A stretch of DNA of 64,000 nt, taken from assembly GCF_001625215.2 (NCBI RefSeq), contig NC_030388.2, positions 25,780,558 to 25,844,557 on the forward strand, given 5' to 3'. This DNA comes from Daucus carota subsp. sativus (Eukaryota > Streptophyta > Magnoliopsida > Apiales > Apiaceae). Each line of letters starts with the position of its first letter. Position 1 is the stretch's first letter. Below the pieces are notes generated by a model. That model did not search any database. It was not told the DNA's origin and saw only the letters and a program-made list of their open reading frames with translations. Made by a program: the position numbers and the translations under genes. This document shows, piece after piece, positions 43,103-53,317 of the stretch.

Positions 43103-44446
43103 GGTCCTGCCCTAAAGTTCTGAATTTTACCTAGCATTGATCCTCTTGTCATATACTTTCTGCATCCCACTTCGCGACAAGAAAATAGAATAAAACTGAC
43201 CACCGGACTTGGTTGGTAAAGGAGGTCCAGGTTACTAACCGATCAAATTTTCATATTCAAAGCGGGGCTTGGTTAGTAAATGTAACAAACTGAGGTCCAG
43301 GTTTAGTTGCTACCAACTCGGTTCATTTATACTCTCGAATTGCCATAAGCCATTGCTGCTAACTCGAGAACTTGCTGGCACTTTAATCAGAAAGTGTAAT
43401 CTGTATTCTTGAGAGAACTACAAATCTTGTCCTAAACATAAGCCTATAAACTAAAGAAAAGAGGCTTGAAATGAAATACTGTAGGCAACAAATCATCAAT
43501 GATGAGTTCCTTAACCAGGATTCATGTGAAACAATGAAAATAAGCAACAAGTTGAATTTGGAGTAATATACACGAACCAGACATGACTCATGATTCATGC
43601 TTAATTCACTAAAAAAAATTGTCAACTTCCGACCCCATATAGCAAGTCAGACATTGCACTAGTTTACTTGAGAATTGCCAGCTATCTTAAAAATAAGTCT
43701 CATGGGATTTACACTCAAATTATCTCTGTTATCCCGTGTTACGTTAATTTACTTTTTGAACACAAATATCAAACTATTTAGGTTGTGTTAGCTTGTATAA
43801 AATGAAATGACAAGAGAATAGAATGAATTTGTACTCTATTTGTTTTGAAAGTAAGTAGAGAAAATGTGTATAACTTTCATTCCTTTCATCATTTCATTTT
43901 ATCATATTTTGAACTATAAATCTAATTCACATGTTTTTGACGAGGAATGCTCCATTCCATTTTTTCACTGTTTTCACAACAATCTTTGTCATAGAAAATC
44001 TATACTTATTCTTTCACTCACCATTGTCTGATACGGAAATAGACAATTTTCAAGTTTAAAGTCGGAAATGATTCAAAGTCGGGAGCTACAAGCCCCACCA
44101 AACAGCCTCTCTATCGCCAACGGGTTTCCTGCAGGGAAATGCATATATTAGGAAGCGTAACAGCTATTCATGTCAGTGACAACTTACCAGAAACTCATTT
44201 TTGACTATTGAGTACCTGTTTAAATTTTAGATTTAGCTTAGAAAAGAAGATCATGGTATGAATAACCATCTAGTATCCTGTCATTTCTGATGCCAACTGC
44301 CAAGTTCTCTTCACAAAATGTGGCTCAGAAACGATTACAATGTCCTTGCCATTATCATCAATCAATCCATTTTGCAATCTCATCAATTGCTTTTCAGTCT
44401 TACCTCCTTTTTATTCTTCATAATAATTCCGACATCTATCTCGAAC

Positions 44447-44622
44447 CTTCACTAATGCCCATGGGCACATGCTAAGCGCGGAATTTGATATGTTTGGGAG
44501 ATTTTGATTGGTGTGGTTGTTATATTTGCAGAGAGTCCACTATTATTAAAATATGAGAGCCAATCAAAATTTCTCAAACTTCTAAAAATCTACGCTTAGC
44601 ATGTGCGCATGATCACATACTA
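44447..44622. mobile_element. MITE with TGCCCATGGGCACATGCTAA ends
   Basis: Inverted ends (tgcccatgggcacatgctaagcg and cgcttagcatgtgcgcatga) enclose about 130 bp. It is related to the palindromic-ended element in CRY2 intron 3. Confidence 0.65.
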
Positions 44623-44861
44623 GAAAAACCGTATCTATAAGGGTTCCTCGATTCCGTATCAATTTAAAGTTTAAAACTTTCTCAATGGATTACAACCAGA
44701 TCAAGTCGGCTCGTTCTGTTCAGCAATGTCAACTATAAAGACAAATCTATCATTTTAAATTCACAGAAAAGTTAAAATATTCGCTCCCCACCTATGACCA
44801 AAATGAAAATTCAATTTAAACCAACCATGCTTACAAATTACAATGAGCTGACCCAATCTTG

Positions 44862-44869
44862 TATATAAA
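44862..44869 (+). promoter_or_regulatory. candidate TATA box of array gene 1
   Basis: TATATAAA, 130 bases before the start codon. This is farther than in the other members (about 40-55 bases), so it is uncertain. Confidence 0.4.
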
Positions 44870-44998
44870 TATGTAAAACGTGCCGCGTTTATACAAGTTA
44901 GAGCACGTAGACTGATTTTGACTAAAATCTCGTGAATATCAACCCATCTTGTGAATAAATACATGATCGATTGTAACACAACATCCCATAACGCCAAA

Positions 44999-45379
44999 AT
45001 GTCATTTATCTACTTGAGCCTGCTACTCATTTTCGGATCAGCGGTCACTAATTTCCCCTCTGCTCTTCGGTATCCAAATCACAGTCCCGTGTCAGTGTCA
45101 GAGTACAAGCCAATACCACCTCCCAAGCCTTCACCAGAAGACAAACAGCTGTTCCATAAACCACCGATCCTGGTCATTTTACGACATCCAGAAACATCAA
45201 AGAAAGCATCAGCCGGGAGCCACAGGCCAAGTCCTGCCTCCTCACGCCCTGTGTCTTTCAACAAGCCACTACTGCCACCAGCACGTCCTGAAGACCCCCC
45301 GTCTCCTGCTAACAACCCTCCACCTCCTACTCGCGAGGCCTATGTTGGACAGCCTCGGGGAAGGAATACAGGGAACTAG
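44999..45379 (+). CDS. array gene 1: small secreted proline-rich protein, divergent member
   Basis: I do not recognise a named family. The frame encodes 126 residues: a signal peptide (MSFIYLSLLLIFGSAVTNF), the array-wide motif ALRYPNH right after it, a KPSP/HKPP spacer with HPETSKK, and the core HRPSPASSRPV. The tail is long and proline-rich (PPSPANNPPPP) and ends RNTGN. SPAS and SPAN are the kind of sequence that receives hydroxyproline and arabinogalactan sugars in plants. Upstream in-frame codons exist, but the ATG at 44999 is the one that places the signal peptide first, as in every other member. It is the most divergent intact copy and lies closest to the prolyl 4-hydroxylase gene. Confidence 0.8.
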   Translation: MSFIYLSLLLIFGSAVTNFPSALRYPNHSPVSVSEYKPIPPPKPSPEDKQLFHKPPILVILRHPETSKKASAGSHRPSPASSRPVSFNKPLLPPARPEDPPSPANNPPPPTREAYVGQPRGRNTGN

Positions 45380-45678
45380 ATTAATCTCTTCTGAATAATT
45401 GTATTTTGATTCATCAGTGTGTGCTATTCTAGTTGCAGAAAACTACTTTATCATATTACATGATTTAAGTTTTAACGAAATCAATAAACTTGGCCCAGTG
45501 CTTCTGAAGTCCAATGTTCCAGCTTCAATCAACTTCAAGACAACCACATCCTGTTTATCAATGTCAAATGTCAACTAATACTGACAGTTTTGCGCCTGTG
45601 ATTTCCACAACCTCCAGGTCCGAAAGCGGAATTATTGTGAATCCTGTATTCTTGGCCTTGAGAAAAAAAAAAAACTCT

Positions 45679-45684
45679 TATAAG
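45679..45684 (+). promoter_or_regulatory. candidate TATA box of array gene 2
   Basis: A weak TATAAG about 55 bases before the ATG, at the same place as the TATAAAA boxes of other members. Confidence 0.4.
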
Positions 45685-45735
45685 AACCCGTCTTCTCTAT
45701 ATGATCATACACCATCCGAAACCAAACTGCACCAC

Positions 45736-46110
45736 ATGTCTGTATACTACTTGCACCTACTACTCGTTTTAGGAGCCGTGGTTCTCACTGCTCCGTCCCT
45801 GGCTCTCCGCTATCCAAATCATAAGCCCCAATCGAAGTACACGCCAGTATCAACAGAGTCTGGACCGCCAATTTTCAAGCCTCCACCAGGATACGAAATG
45901 TTGTTTTATAAAATACCAGTTCCGTTTAGTCCTCAACATCCAGAAACTTCAAAGAAGAAACCATCACCCGGGAATCACCGGCCAAGTCCTGCTTCTGCAC
46001 CTCCTGTGTTTCCAAGCGAGGCGCCACCAAGCCCCCCTCCGCCTTTGCGGTCAGCACCAAGCCCACCACCGCCTTCGCGATCTGACCACATGTATGTCCA
46101 CCACCCTTGA
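45736..46110 (+). CDS. array gene 2: small secreted proline-rich protein with extensin-like tail
   Basis: The frame encodes 124 residues: a signal peptide (MSVYYLHLLLVLGAVVLTAP), ALRYPNHKPQ, KPPPGY, SPQHPETSKKKPSPGN, the core HRPSPASAPPV, then two Ser-Pro4 blocks (PSPPPP) of extensin type before the end MYVHHP. Ser-Pro4 is normally hydroxylated and arabinosylated. The stop codon stands where genes 6 and 12 read Gly (HHPG) and continue to a TGN/TGY tail, so this branch seems to have lost its last ten or so residues. An upstream in-frame extension from 45514 is open but holds no conserved sequence, so the start was placed before the signal peptide. The cell wall or apoplast is the expected location. 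Confidence 0.82.
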   Translation: MSVYYLHLLLVLGAVVLTAPSLALRYPNHKPQSKYTPVSTESGPPIFKPPPGYEMLFYKIPVPFSPQHPETSKKKPSPGNHRPSPASAPPVFPSEAPPSPPPPLRSAPSPPPPSRSDHMYVHHP

Positions 46111-46674
46111 CAGGATCCGCGGAGAATAAACTACACCAGTAATATGTAACCTTTCTATACATAGGATTTGATTTCTTGTAAACTTTTGATTAAACTTTAA
46201 GAAGCCGTCTTCTTGATTGAATAATGATGTTTAAATTTTGTCATCAAATATATATACAATTTAAATTTATAATTTCTTGATTAAGAATGAGGATTTGATC
46301 TGACCAATGCAACCATTTAGAACTAATTTGTATCACTCGGGATATTATATTAAGCCACCACCGCCTTCTGACCCTCCCGATTTTGCTCGCAAATGTTTAC
46401 ACCCCATGACGCCATTCGACTGAGTATTCCAGGAACTCTATTACCTCCAGTCCTCCAGTTTATTAGGCCACTTTATAGAAGCTGCGACTAGTTGACTATG
46501 CTTGTCCTAACATTACAATCAACCAAGTATTCTCCTATGAGAATAAAAAAACGCTCCTGTAATCACTTATTACAGCAAGTTCAAATAACAGACCAAGTTT
46601 TTTTGTTAAAATAAATAATGTCTTATATTGATTCCAATTTCAGTCAGAACTATTGATTCTACGCATGCTTTACA
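46111..46674. other. spacer after array gene 2
   Basis: The spacer contains a possible remnant of another array gene near 46352-46398 (a proline-coding stretch, KPPPPSDPPD) without start or signal peptide. There is no intact gene. Confidence 0.4.
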
Positions 46675-47391
46675 TCTATACTATACTATAATAAGCCAAC
46701 ATGGTTATAATTTGTAGTTCAAGATTTTAGTTATATTTTTTGGTTTGGTACTCTCTTTTGGTACTACAAGTCTACAAATGTGGAGTCTATTTGTATTATA
46801 AACAGTTTCAAATACTAAAAACACTCATAGCAATACATTATCATATAATATTTTATGAAAAAAATTATAATTATGTTATAAATAAAATTATAAATATACA
46901 ATTTTGAATACCTTTTTTTAACAAGAACTTTCGTATAATTTTTTTTAACTTTAACGTATTCTATTTCAATATAACCATTACATAACCCTTTCTAAATCTA
47001 ATATTAAAAGTTATTGTTGTCAAAAAAACCAAGATCACAAAATTACGTTGAAATTGGATTGAATAGATTACTGAATCTTTCAACGGTATTACACGATCGG
47101 CTATGTTTGGAAAAGATTAGAATTTTCTGATTTTTTTATTTTTAAATCTACGTGTACTAAATTCGGAGTAAATGTAATAAAATCCTAATATATATAACTA
47201 TATATATATATATATTAGGGTTTGTCCATTTTTAAGTAATCAGGAGAAAATATAGTTAATTGAATAATAAAATTTAATTAAAATTCAATCCATTAATATT
47301 AAAATACTAATAAAATAATGTTAAAATTTAAATTATAAATAATAAATTACGAACGATATACCGCTCGTGCTTCGCACGGGTTAAAGGCTAG
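46675..47391 (+). mobile_element. Helitron-like element between array genes 2 and 3
   Basis: Begins TCTATACTATACTATAATAA preceded by A, and ends with the hairpin CTCGTGCTTCGCACGGG, then CTAG followed by T. It is 717 bp and non-autonomous. Its ends match the minus-strand element at 31.6-33.1 kb. Confidence 0.82.
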
Positions 47392-47823
47392 TAAATCATA
47401 AAACATGAAGATAACATAACCACTAATGAAAGAAGCGCCTACTTGCCTTTAAAATCAATCATACATTTGAATCTATATTTTTAAAATTATCACATAAAGA
47501 AAGTTTTCCCATTTTTGCGCTCCCGTTCCTATTCTATTTTCTAAATTTTTCTATATTTTCCAAGCAGACAAGCGTAAACCTAAAGACCATTCACAATGGG
47601 AGGCCATTTGGTGAGTCGGGTCACTCAAAATGGAAATAGACAGTTGTTTTATCTCTTTTTTGCGTTGCATGGTGGGTAAAGCAAAAAGTAGACATGCCCG
47701 CTTTCCTGGCCACGGCCAACTCCTGTGACTTTGCAGCAGTCGCAGATTTTTATTATATAATAATTATATGTCCAAACAAGCGCAGGTCATGTTTTGTGTT
47801 TTTTAGAAAAATGAAACAGTATA

Positions 47824-48394
47824 CTCCCTCCGTCCCAGTCATTTGTATACAAATGGCTGGGACACGGAGACCAATAAATTGTGTAAGAAATGAGTAAAGT
47901 TGGATGAAAAGTGGGTAGAGTGGTGGGACCCATTAATATTTAATAATAGATTTGAGATAGTGGAGAAAATTAGTGGGTGTAATAGTGTTTATATTATTAT
48001 AGAATAGAGATAGTGGAGGAAAGTAGTTGGTGTAATGATACTCCCTCCGTCCCATTTTAGTTGTCACATTTGGTTTTGTGCCGGTCAAATTGACCAAAGT
48101 TTGACTGAAATTTATTAATATTTTATCAATTAAAAAAATAAAAAAAAACATGTCACCGAAAATAACTTTTAATCTACTTTAAGATGTAATTTTCAGTTTT
48201 TTAAAATAATAAAAGAGTGAATTGTAATCTTTGGTCAAAAATTAGTCAATTTGACCAACAAAAAAGGAAATGTGACAACTAAAATGGGACGGAGGGAGTA
48301 TTTTATATTATAAAAGTTTACTACTTTTGGAATGTATACAATTGATGGGACGTCCAAAAAGGAAACTGTATACAATTCACTGGGACGGAGGGAG
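47824..48394. mobile_element. Stowaway MITE interrupted by a second Stowaway
   Basis: The outer ends are CTCCCTCCGTCCCAGTCA and gtatacaattcactgggacg followed by gagggag, flanked by TA. A different Stowaway is inserted in the middle. Confidence 0.88.
48041..48298. mobile_element. inner Stowaway MITE
   Basis: Ends CTCCCTCCGTCCCATTTTAG and its exact complement, with TA on both sides. It is 258 bp and nested in the outer element. Confidence 0.9.
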
Positions 48395-48609
48395 TAGTAA
48401 TAAGAATGTGGCCAACCTGAGTTGGTCTTATAGCAATGGAGTGCTTTGGCCATTTTTTTCCAAAAGCCATTTGAAGCTTATGTGGCTACAGATGGGACTG
48501 GCAAAAAGAGAAATCGGGCGAAACTCACTGGGATGCTCTGTGTCCAAAGTTTTCCAGCTTCAGTGAACTCCAAGACAACTTCATCCTGTTCATGAATGTC
48601 AGCTAACAG

Positions 48610-49375
48610 TAAGGGCGAGCAAAAAACCGAATAAATCCGAAACCGCTAAAAACCGTTAAAATCTGAACCATATAAAACCAAACCGAAACCGAAAACTTAA
48701 AAACTGAACCCGAAACCGATTATTCGGTTCCGGTTTTAGCTAGGAACCGATCTGAAAAAACCGATCCGATTTTCAAAATAAAACTTATATATATTGTATA
48801 TATCATCTATGTCATATATTAATGGACTTAGTTTTGTTCTAATATGATCCCAGTTGATATAGTATTTCTACATCTTGCAAGGTCTCTGAAAGACCATACT
48901 CTTGAATTATCCAAATTCAAACTGTGAGCTAATTTTTGTTTAGCATAGCTGATGCCTTAAGCTGTTTTATATAACTTCTCCCCATATATTTGACAATTTA
49001 GAAAGAACTTAAGTTTAATTCTTTAGTCTACAGCTTAAGACAATTGTAGTGTTGCGTGCTGCATAAATGAACCAGACTGGTTCCAGATGAGAAACTGAGG
49101 CCTTATGAAGCTTGTTGAAACAATAGAATGAGTGCACAAATTAATATATTGATATCATTAATTCTATCGTATCATTTGGCGCAATTTTTTATTGTTTATG
49201 TATAATAATTTATTTTTATTTTTTTCATGCGGTTTTTTAACCGAATCCGAAATTTCGAAACCGAAACCGAAACCGACGATGAGGTTGCGGTTGAGGTTCT
49301 TGATTTTCAAAACCGAGGGCATGCGGTTCTGGTTGCGGTTTTATCCAAAAACCGCACCGAACCCGCTCTCCCCGA
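48610..49375. mobile_element. non-autonomous hAT-type element upstream of array gene 3
   Basis: The inverted-repeat ends are worn (taagggcgagca / ctctccccga) and the element is full of aaccg-type subterminal repeats. Near-identical 8-bp flanks gctaacag and actaacag (48602-48609, 49376-49383) mark the target. It interrupts the distal promoter of gene 3, which is uninterrupted in gene 2. Confidence 0.75.
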
Positions 49376-49495
49376 ACTAACAGCGACAGTTTCTTTGTTT
49401 GTGACGCGCAGAAGCTTTAGGTCTGAAAGCGGAATTGGTATCCACAATTATTACATATACGATCTGTAGGCCTATAGGGATGACCAAGAACTCCT

Positions 49496-49502
49496 TATAA
49501 AA
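49496..49502 (+). promoter_or_regulatory. TATA box of array gene 3
   Basis: TATAAAA, 50 bases before the ATG, in the phrase ccaagaactccttataaaac shared with other members. Confidence 0.7.
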
Positions 49503-49551
49503 CACCTCCACTCTAAATGATTGTACACCATCCAAAACCAAACTAGGCCAC

Positions 49552-49884
49552 ATGTCTGTCGACTACTTTCTTCTCCTACTCGTTTTGGGAGCAGTGGTTC
49601 TCACAGCTCCTTCCATTGCTCTTCGTTATCCGAATCATAATCCCCAACCAAAGCACAAGCCAATCTCATCAGAGCACCAACCGCCACTTCATAAGCCACC
49701 ACAAGAACACAAACTGTTGTTTCATAAACCACCAGTTCCATTGAGTCCTCAACATCCAGAAACGTCTAACAAAAAGCCAATACGCTGGAATCCCTGGCCA
49801 AGTCCCGCCTCTGCACCTCCCGTTTATGCAAGTGATGTTCCACCACCGCCCTCATCTGTCAGCTTGAATAATCACCACGCTTGA
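49552..49884 (+). CDS. array gene 3: small secreted proline-rich protein
   Basis: The frame encodes 110 residues, the shortest intact member. It has a signal peptide (MSVDYFLLLLVLGAVVLTAP), ALRYPNHNPQ, HKPPQEHKLLFHKPPVP, SPQHPETSNKK, the core WPSPASAPPVY and a short PPPPSS tail ending NNHHA. Unlike gene 2 it lacks the Ser-Pro4 blocks. It shares with gene 2 the early TGA in place of the Gly codon of genes 6 and 12. A very similar copy, broken by a LINE, lies at 58.35 kb. Function is unknown; a secreted precursor or wall protein is inferred from composition. Confidence 0.82.
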   Translation: MSVDYFLLLLVLGAVVLTAPSIALRYPNHNPQPKHKPISSEHQPPLHKPPQEHKLLFHKPPVPLSPQHPETSNKKPIRWNPWPSPASAPPVYASDVPPPPSSVSLNNHHA

Positions 49885-50141
49885 CACAATCCACAAATAA
49901 TAAACACCACCAGATACAGAGCTCAGAGGTAGCATAGGGTGACCTATCATATAGGAACGAAAATATGCAACCTCTTTATTTATATGATTTCGTTTGTTGT
50001 CAAATTTTGTTTACAAAGAATTGTACTGGCCGTTTAGTGATTGAATAATGATGTTATCTAAGCTACTTGATATTCTTATTATCTTCAGAAAATTGTGATG
50101 ATATATAAACAGACTAATCTTATGCAACACGGCAGGAACAT

Positions 50142-50291
50142 CCTGTGTATACCAGGAAGCCACCAAAAGGTCCAGAAGAACCAGAAACTCCTATGTGCCC
50201 TGGTAACGAGCCATCGCCGCCTGCCTGCGAGGCTTGCACTGCATATGCTTACTACTATGGACACCCTCCGGCAGATAAAACAGGGAACTAG
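50142..50291 (+). pseudogene. C-terminal fragment of an array gene (gene 5 type)
   Basis: Fifty codons remain in frame: PVYTRKPPKG, then PGNEPSPPACEACTAYAYYY and GHPPADKTGN before TAG. This matches the tails of genes 5 and 11. The signal peptide and PSPAS core are missing. The sequence just before it (cttcagaaaattgtgatgat) recurs at 59.56 kb without the coding part. Confidence 0.8.
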
Positions 50292-50668
50292 ATTCACCTA
50301 CACATAATTAAATATAAAGATTCCGTCTCAACAGCCCTGCCACTGGTTTACTATATACCAAGTAACATATAATCTGCATGTCATAATTTCTTTACTGCAG
50401 TTTCATGTAGTTATTAACGTGTAAGAGGTTAATTGATAGTTAAACCATGTCATACTATTCCAAAAAAGAGCATCAAAGTGAGATAAGAGGAGAGCTGTTA
50501 GACCTATGGTCATATAAAACACTGCCCTGTAAAACTTTCAACATGTAAAGCCTATACAATCGGAATAATAAGGGGGAACTATGTTCTTTACATGATTCAT
50601 TTTAGTTGTTAAGTTATTTGACTGCTTGTAACCCGAAGTCTGCGATTCTTGCCAAGGCAGAGTAGAAC

Positions 50669-50912
50669 TGTTGGAATTATGATTCAAAATTGTAACCGAA
50701 ATATTAATTAGTTAATTTTGTTTTAATGTTGATTGATTGGAGAAATATTTGTAATTGATTAGGCTATATGAGTGGCACTAATCATGCTTATTTGTTTGAT
50801 GTTAGCTCTATATAAAGAGCCTTTTGATTAATGAAAATATAAGTTTTCATGTATCTCATATAAGCTTCCACCTAATATTATATCTATCTCCCTCTGTATC
50901 TTAAAACCAACA
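50669..50912. mobile_element. solo LTR
   Basis: Begins TGTTGGAATTATGAT and ends ccaaca, with an exact 5-bp flanking repeat agaac (50664-50668, 50913-50917). It holds a TATA-like tctatataaagagcc at about 50807-50821. It is 244 bp, a small Copia-like or TRIM-type LTR left by recombination. Confidence 0.75.
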
Positions 50913-51161
50913 AGAACACCTCCCTCCTCTTTCTTCTTATTGATTTACAACCAGGTCAGTTCTAACGTCCAACAATTCAGCTCCAATGTTACCCTCATCC
51001 TGTTCTTAGATGTCCACCAACAAATACTTCTCGGAAAGTCACAGAGCCTCGAGGCCTGAAAGCGAAACTAATATTCAGAGAAGTTGTAAATTTTGTGTTC
51101 CAGGCCTGTAGTGATGAGCAAGGATTCCTATAGAAGTCATCCATCCTCCAATACACCCAAA

Positions 51162-51236
51162 TGTTCCTCAACTTCTTGATCCTATTCCACATTTTTGGAG
51201 AAATGGTTTTCAACGTAGCACGAATGAAATTGTGAA
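51162..51236 (+). pseudogene. signal-peptide-only remnant of an array gene
   Basis: ATG followed by 24 codons (MFLNFLILFHIFGEMVFNVA...) and TGA. The nucleotides align with the start of gene 6 (MSLVYLNLLLIFGVLVLN), and the DNA before it is a typical array promoter. Nothing of the mature protein remains. A near-identical remnant is at 61392. Confidence 0.7.
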
Positions 51237-51499
51237 GTTAAGGCTTTACATGATTACATTTCTTCATTAAGTTCATAATTTGAGTAGAAAATAGAACCTG
51301 AAGAATGACATGCATATAAAAGGAGTCCAGGCGTCCAGCAATTCAAACTCTTGGGTGCTCAGGCCGGGCTGTTAAGAATTATCAGACCTACTATGAGCTC
51401 CAATTGAATCAAGCCAAAAAAAAGGTATAGCATAACTAAGAACTTCTATAAAACCCTTCTAATCTAAATGATCATACACACACTCTAGAATCAAATACA

Positions 51500-51545
51500 C
51501 CCAATCTTCTACTTGCACCTACTAGTCACTTTGGGAGCAGTAAGA
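51500..51545 (+). pseudogene. start-codon-less remnant of an array gene (gene 2 type)
   Basis: The stretch cttctacttgcacctactag...tttgggagcagta matches the signal-peptide codons of gene 2, but the ATG is lost. It is preceded by an array-type promoter with tctataaaac. The duplicate is near 61730. Confidence 0.65.
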
Positions 51546-51923
51546 ACATGGTTGTTGACTACTTGCACCTATGATTACCAGTGTATGGACCACCGGTCCA
51601 TACACTACTATGATAATGAACGCTCCTGTGATCACTTCACAGTTGGTGTCATGTCTTGTACATCATCATCACAAGTAGCGAAAAAATCTAGAAAACACAG
51701 CAGGAACAATGTGATCACTAAAGTTGTCACATTTTCCCCATTCCTATTCTATTTACCGGATGGTTTACAACTGTTAGCGCCTTAAGGCCAATTTTTGTAG
51801 CTCGAATAGGCTCAGATAACCCCATCCTTTCATGGTCATAATTAAAGACAGTTCTAATCTTGTTCACGACCTTTACTCCTCTATATTCTAGGCCTATAGC
51901 TGATGACCAGGAACTAATACTTC

Positions 51924-51931
51924 TATACAAA
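51924..51931 (+). promoter_or_regulatory. TATA-like box of array gene 5
   Basis: tatacaaa where the duplicate gene 11 has TATAAAAG. One A-to-C change probably weakens the box. Confidence 0.5.
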
Positions 51932-51988
51932 AAAACCACCCACTGCTCATTTCTTGATCAATATCAAAACGAAAATACATCAAAATTG

Positions 51989-52390
51989 ATGGTAATGATC
52001 AACTACTTAAACCTAGTGCTCATTGCGGGAGCAGTGGTTCTGACTGCTCGTTCCCTTGCCCTTCGCTATCCAGATAACAGTCCCCAATTGAAGCACAAGC
52101 CAGTATCACTAGAATATGGACAGCCAGTCCATAAGCCACAACCAGAGTCTAAACTGCTGTTTGGTAAAGCACCAGGTCCAGTCATCCATCAACATACAGA
52201 TATGTTGAAGAGAAAACCTTCACATTGGAATCACATGCCAAGTCCGGCCTCTGCACGTCCTGTGTATACCATCGAGCCACCGAAGCATCCTGTGTATCCA
52301 GGTAATGAGCCACCACCACCTGCTTGCAAGGCCTCGACTGCGTATGATTACCATTATGGACACCCTCCAACAGATGAAACTGGGAACTAG
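51989..52390 (+). CDS. array gene 5: small secreted proline-rich protein with one cysteine
   Basis: The frame encodes 133 residues: a signal peptide (MVMINYLNLVLIAGAVVLTA), ALRYPDNSPQ, VHKPQPESKLLFGKAP, KRKPSHWNH, the core MPSPASARPVY, then EPPKHPVYPGNEPPPPACKA and a Tyr/His-rich end YDYHYGHPPTDETGN. The only cysteine of the mature protein lies in the tail (PPPPAC). A second ATG two codons on (51995) gives an equally good signal peptide. The gene is duplicated almost unchanged as gene 11, and a 5'-deleted copy is gene 7. Its unknown role is probably apoplastic. Confidence 0.82.
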   Translation: MVMINYLNLVLIAGAVVLTARSLALRYPDNSPQLKHKPVSLEYGQPVHKPQPESKLLFGKAPGPVIHQHTDMLKRKPSHWNHMPSPASARPVYTIEPPKHPVYPGNEPPPPACKASTAYDYHYGHPPTDETGN

Positions 52391-53272
52391 ATTAACCACC
52401 ACTTAACTGAAATTAACCATCCTATTCCTGTCTAGCCATGCTATGCAACCAGTTTACTATTTCAGCAAAAAAATCAGCCATGATGGAGGCAGTTATTGTA
52501 TTTTAACTTTATTTTAGCAACAAAAACCATTGTTTTGTGCCAGAATATAGTAATAGCTGCAAATGTATTTAACAATGAATTTGCTCTTAAGCATTGATTG
52601 AACCTAGTCAGTCCAAGGCTTAGTTATGTTAAATATTGATCACACATTTTGGCTGTGATTACATTCAATCTAATGTACTTTGAGTTAATAACCAACATGA
52701 GGTAACATCTAATAGCTAAAACAAATTACAAAAGTATTGAGAAGAATATGCAGCAAAGTGAGATAAAACGAGAGCTTATAGTCAGAAGATCGTATAATCA
52801 CCAGGCTGCAAATAATTAAAGGCTCAAGTCCAGACAGGATCATTCTACTTATTGGCTCAATAGAAGACAGGATCATTCTTCTTATTGGCTGGTCCCGTGG
52901 TCCGGCCTGGAAACACCCCATGTGACATAATTGCTACAGACCGTCCCCCCTTATGGTGATATCCCTTTCAAAAATGAGTTAAGAGACTTCATCAACGACT
53001 TGTAAGCTGTGGTCTTCAATTCTTGCGTTGGCAGAGTCGATGAATTCCTATTCTCTCTTATTTTCCAAACGGTTTACAACTAGCTAGTAAGTCTTAAAGT
53101 CCAATATCTCAACTCCAATGTACACCAAGACATCCTCACTCGTTCATCAACGTCAACCAATAAAGACAGGTCTTTTGTTAAAATCCACACCTCTACATGT
53201 GGAAGAAAAAACTAACATTCAACAATGTAGACTTGCATCTTTTCAAGTCCTGTAGTGATGATCAAGAACTCC

Positions 53273-53280
53273 TATAAAAA
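53273..53280 (+). promoter_or_regulatory. TATA box of array gene 6
   Basis: TATAAAAA, 45 bases before the ATG. Confidence 0.7.
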
Positions 53281-53317
53281 GCCATCCTACATTCCTTCCA
53301 TCCTAAGATACAAAAAA

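Larger units (their letters stand above)
43103..44998. other. spacer between P4H and the proline-rich gene array
   Basis: A degraded element from about 43782 (ttaggttgtgttagcttg) to 44116 (caccaaacagcctc) resembles the TTA-flanked MITE at 57.6 kb. No gene is visible. Confidence 0.5.

Noticed and set aside
45079..45315. Minus-strand glycine-rich frame opposite array gene 1
   Set aside because: A proline-rich frame always mirrors as a glycine-rich one; there is no start context or family support.
49885..50291. Reading the 50142 fragment as a second exon of array gene 3
   Set aside because: No suitable donor and acceptor restore the frame, and all other members are single-exon with complete tails.
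52709..52921. Minus-strand 70-codon frame, repeated at 62838-63050
   Set aside because: The conservation is explained by the recent block duplication. It has no independent sign of coding and contains an internal duplicated DNA phrase.
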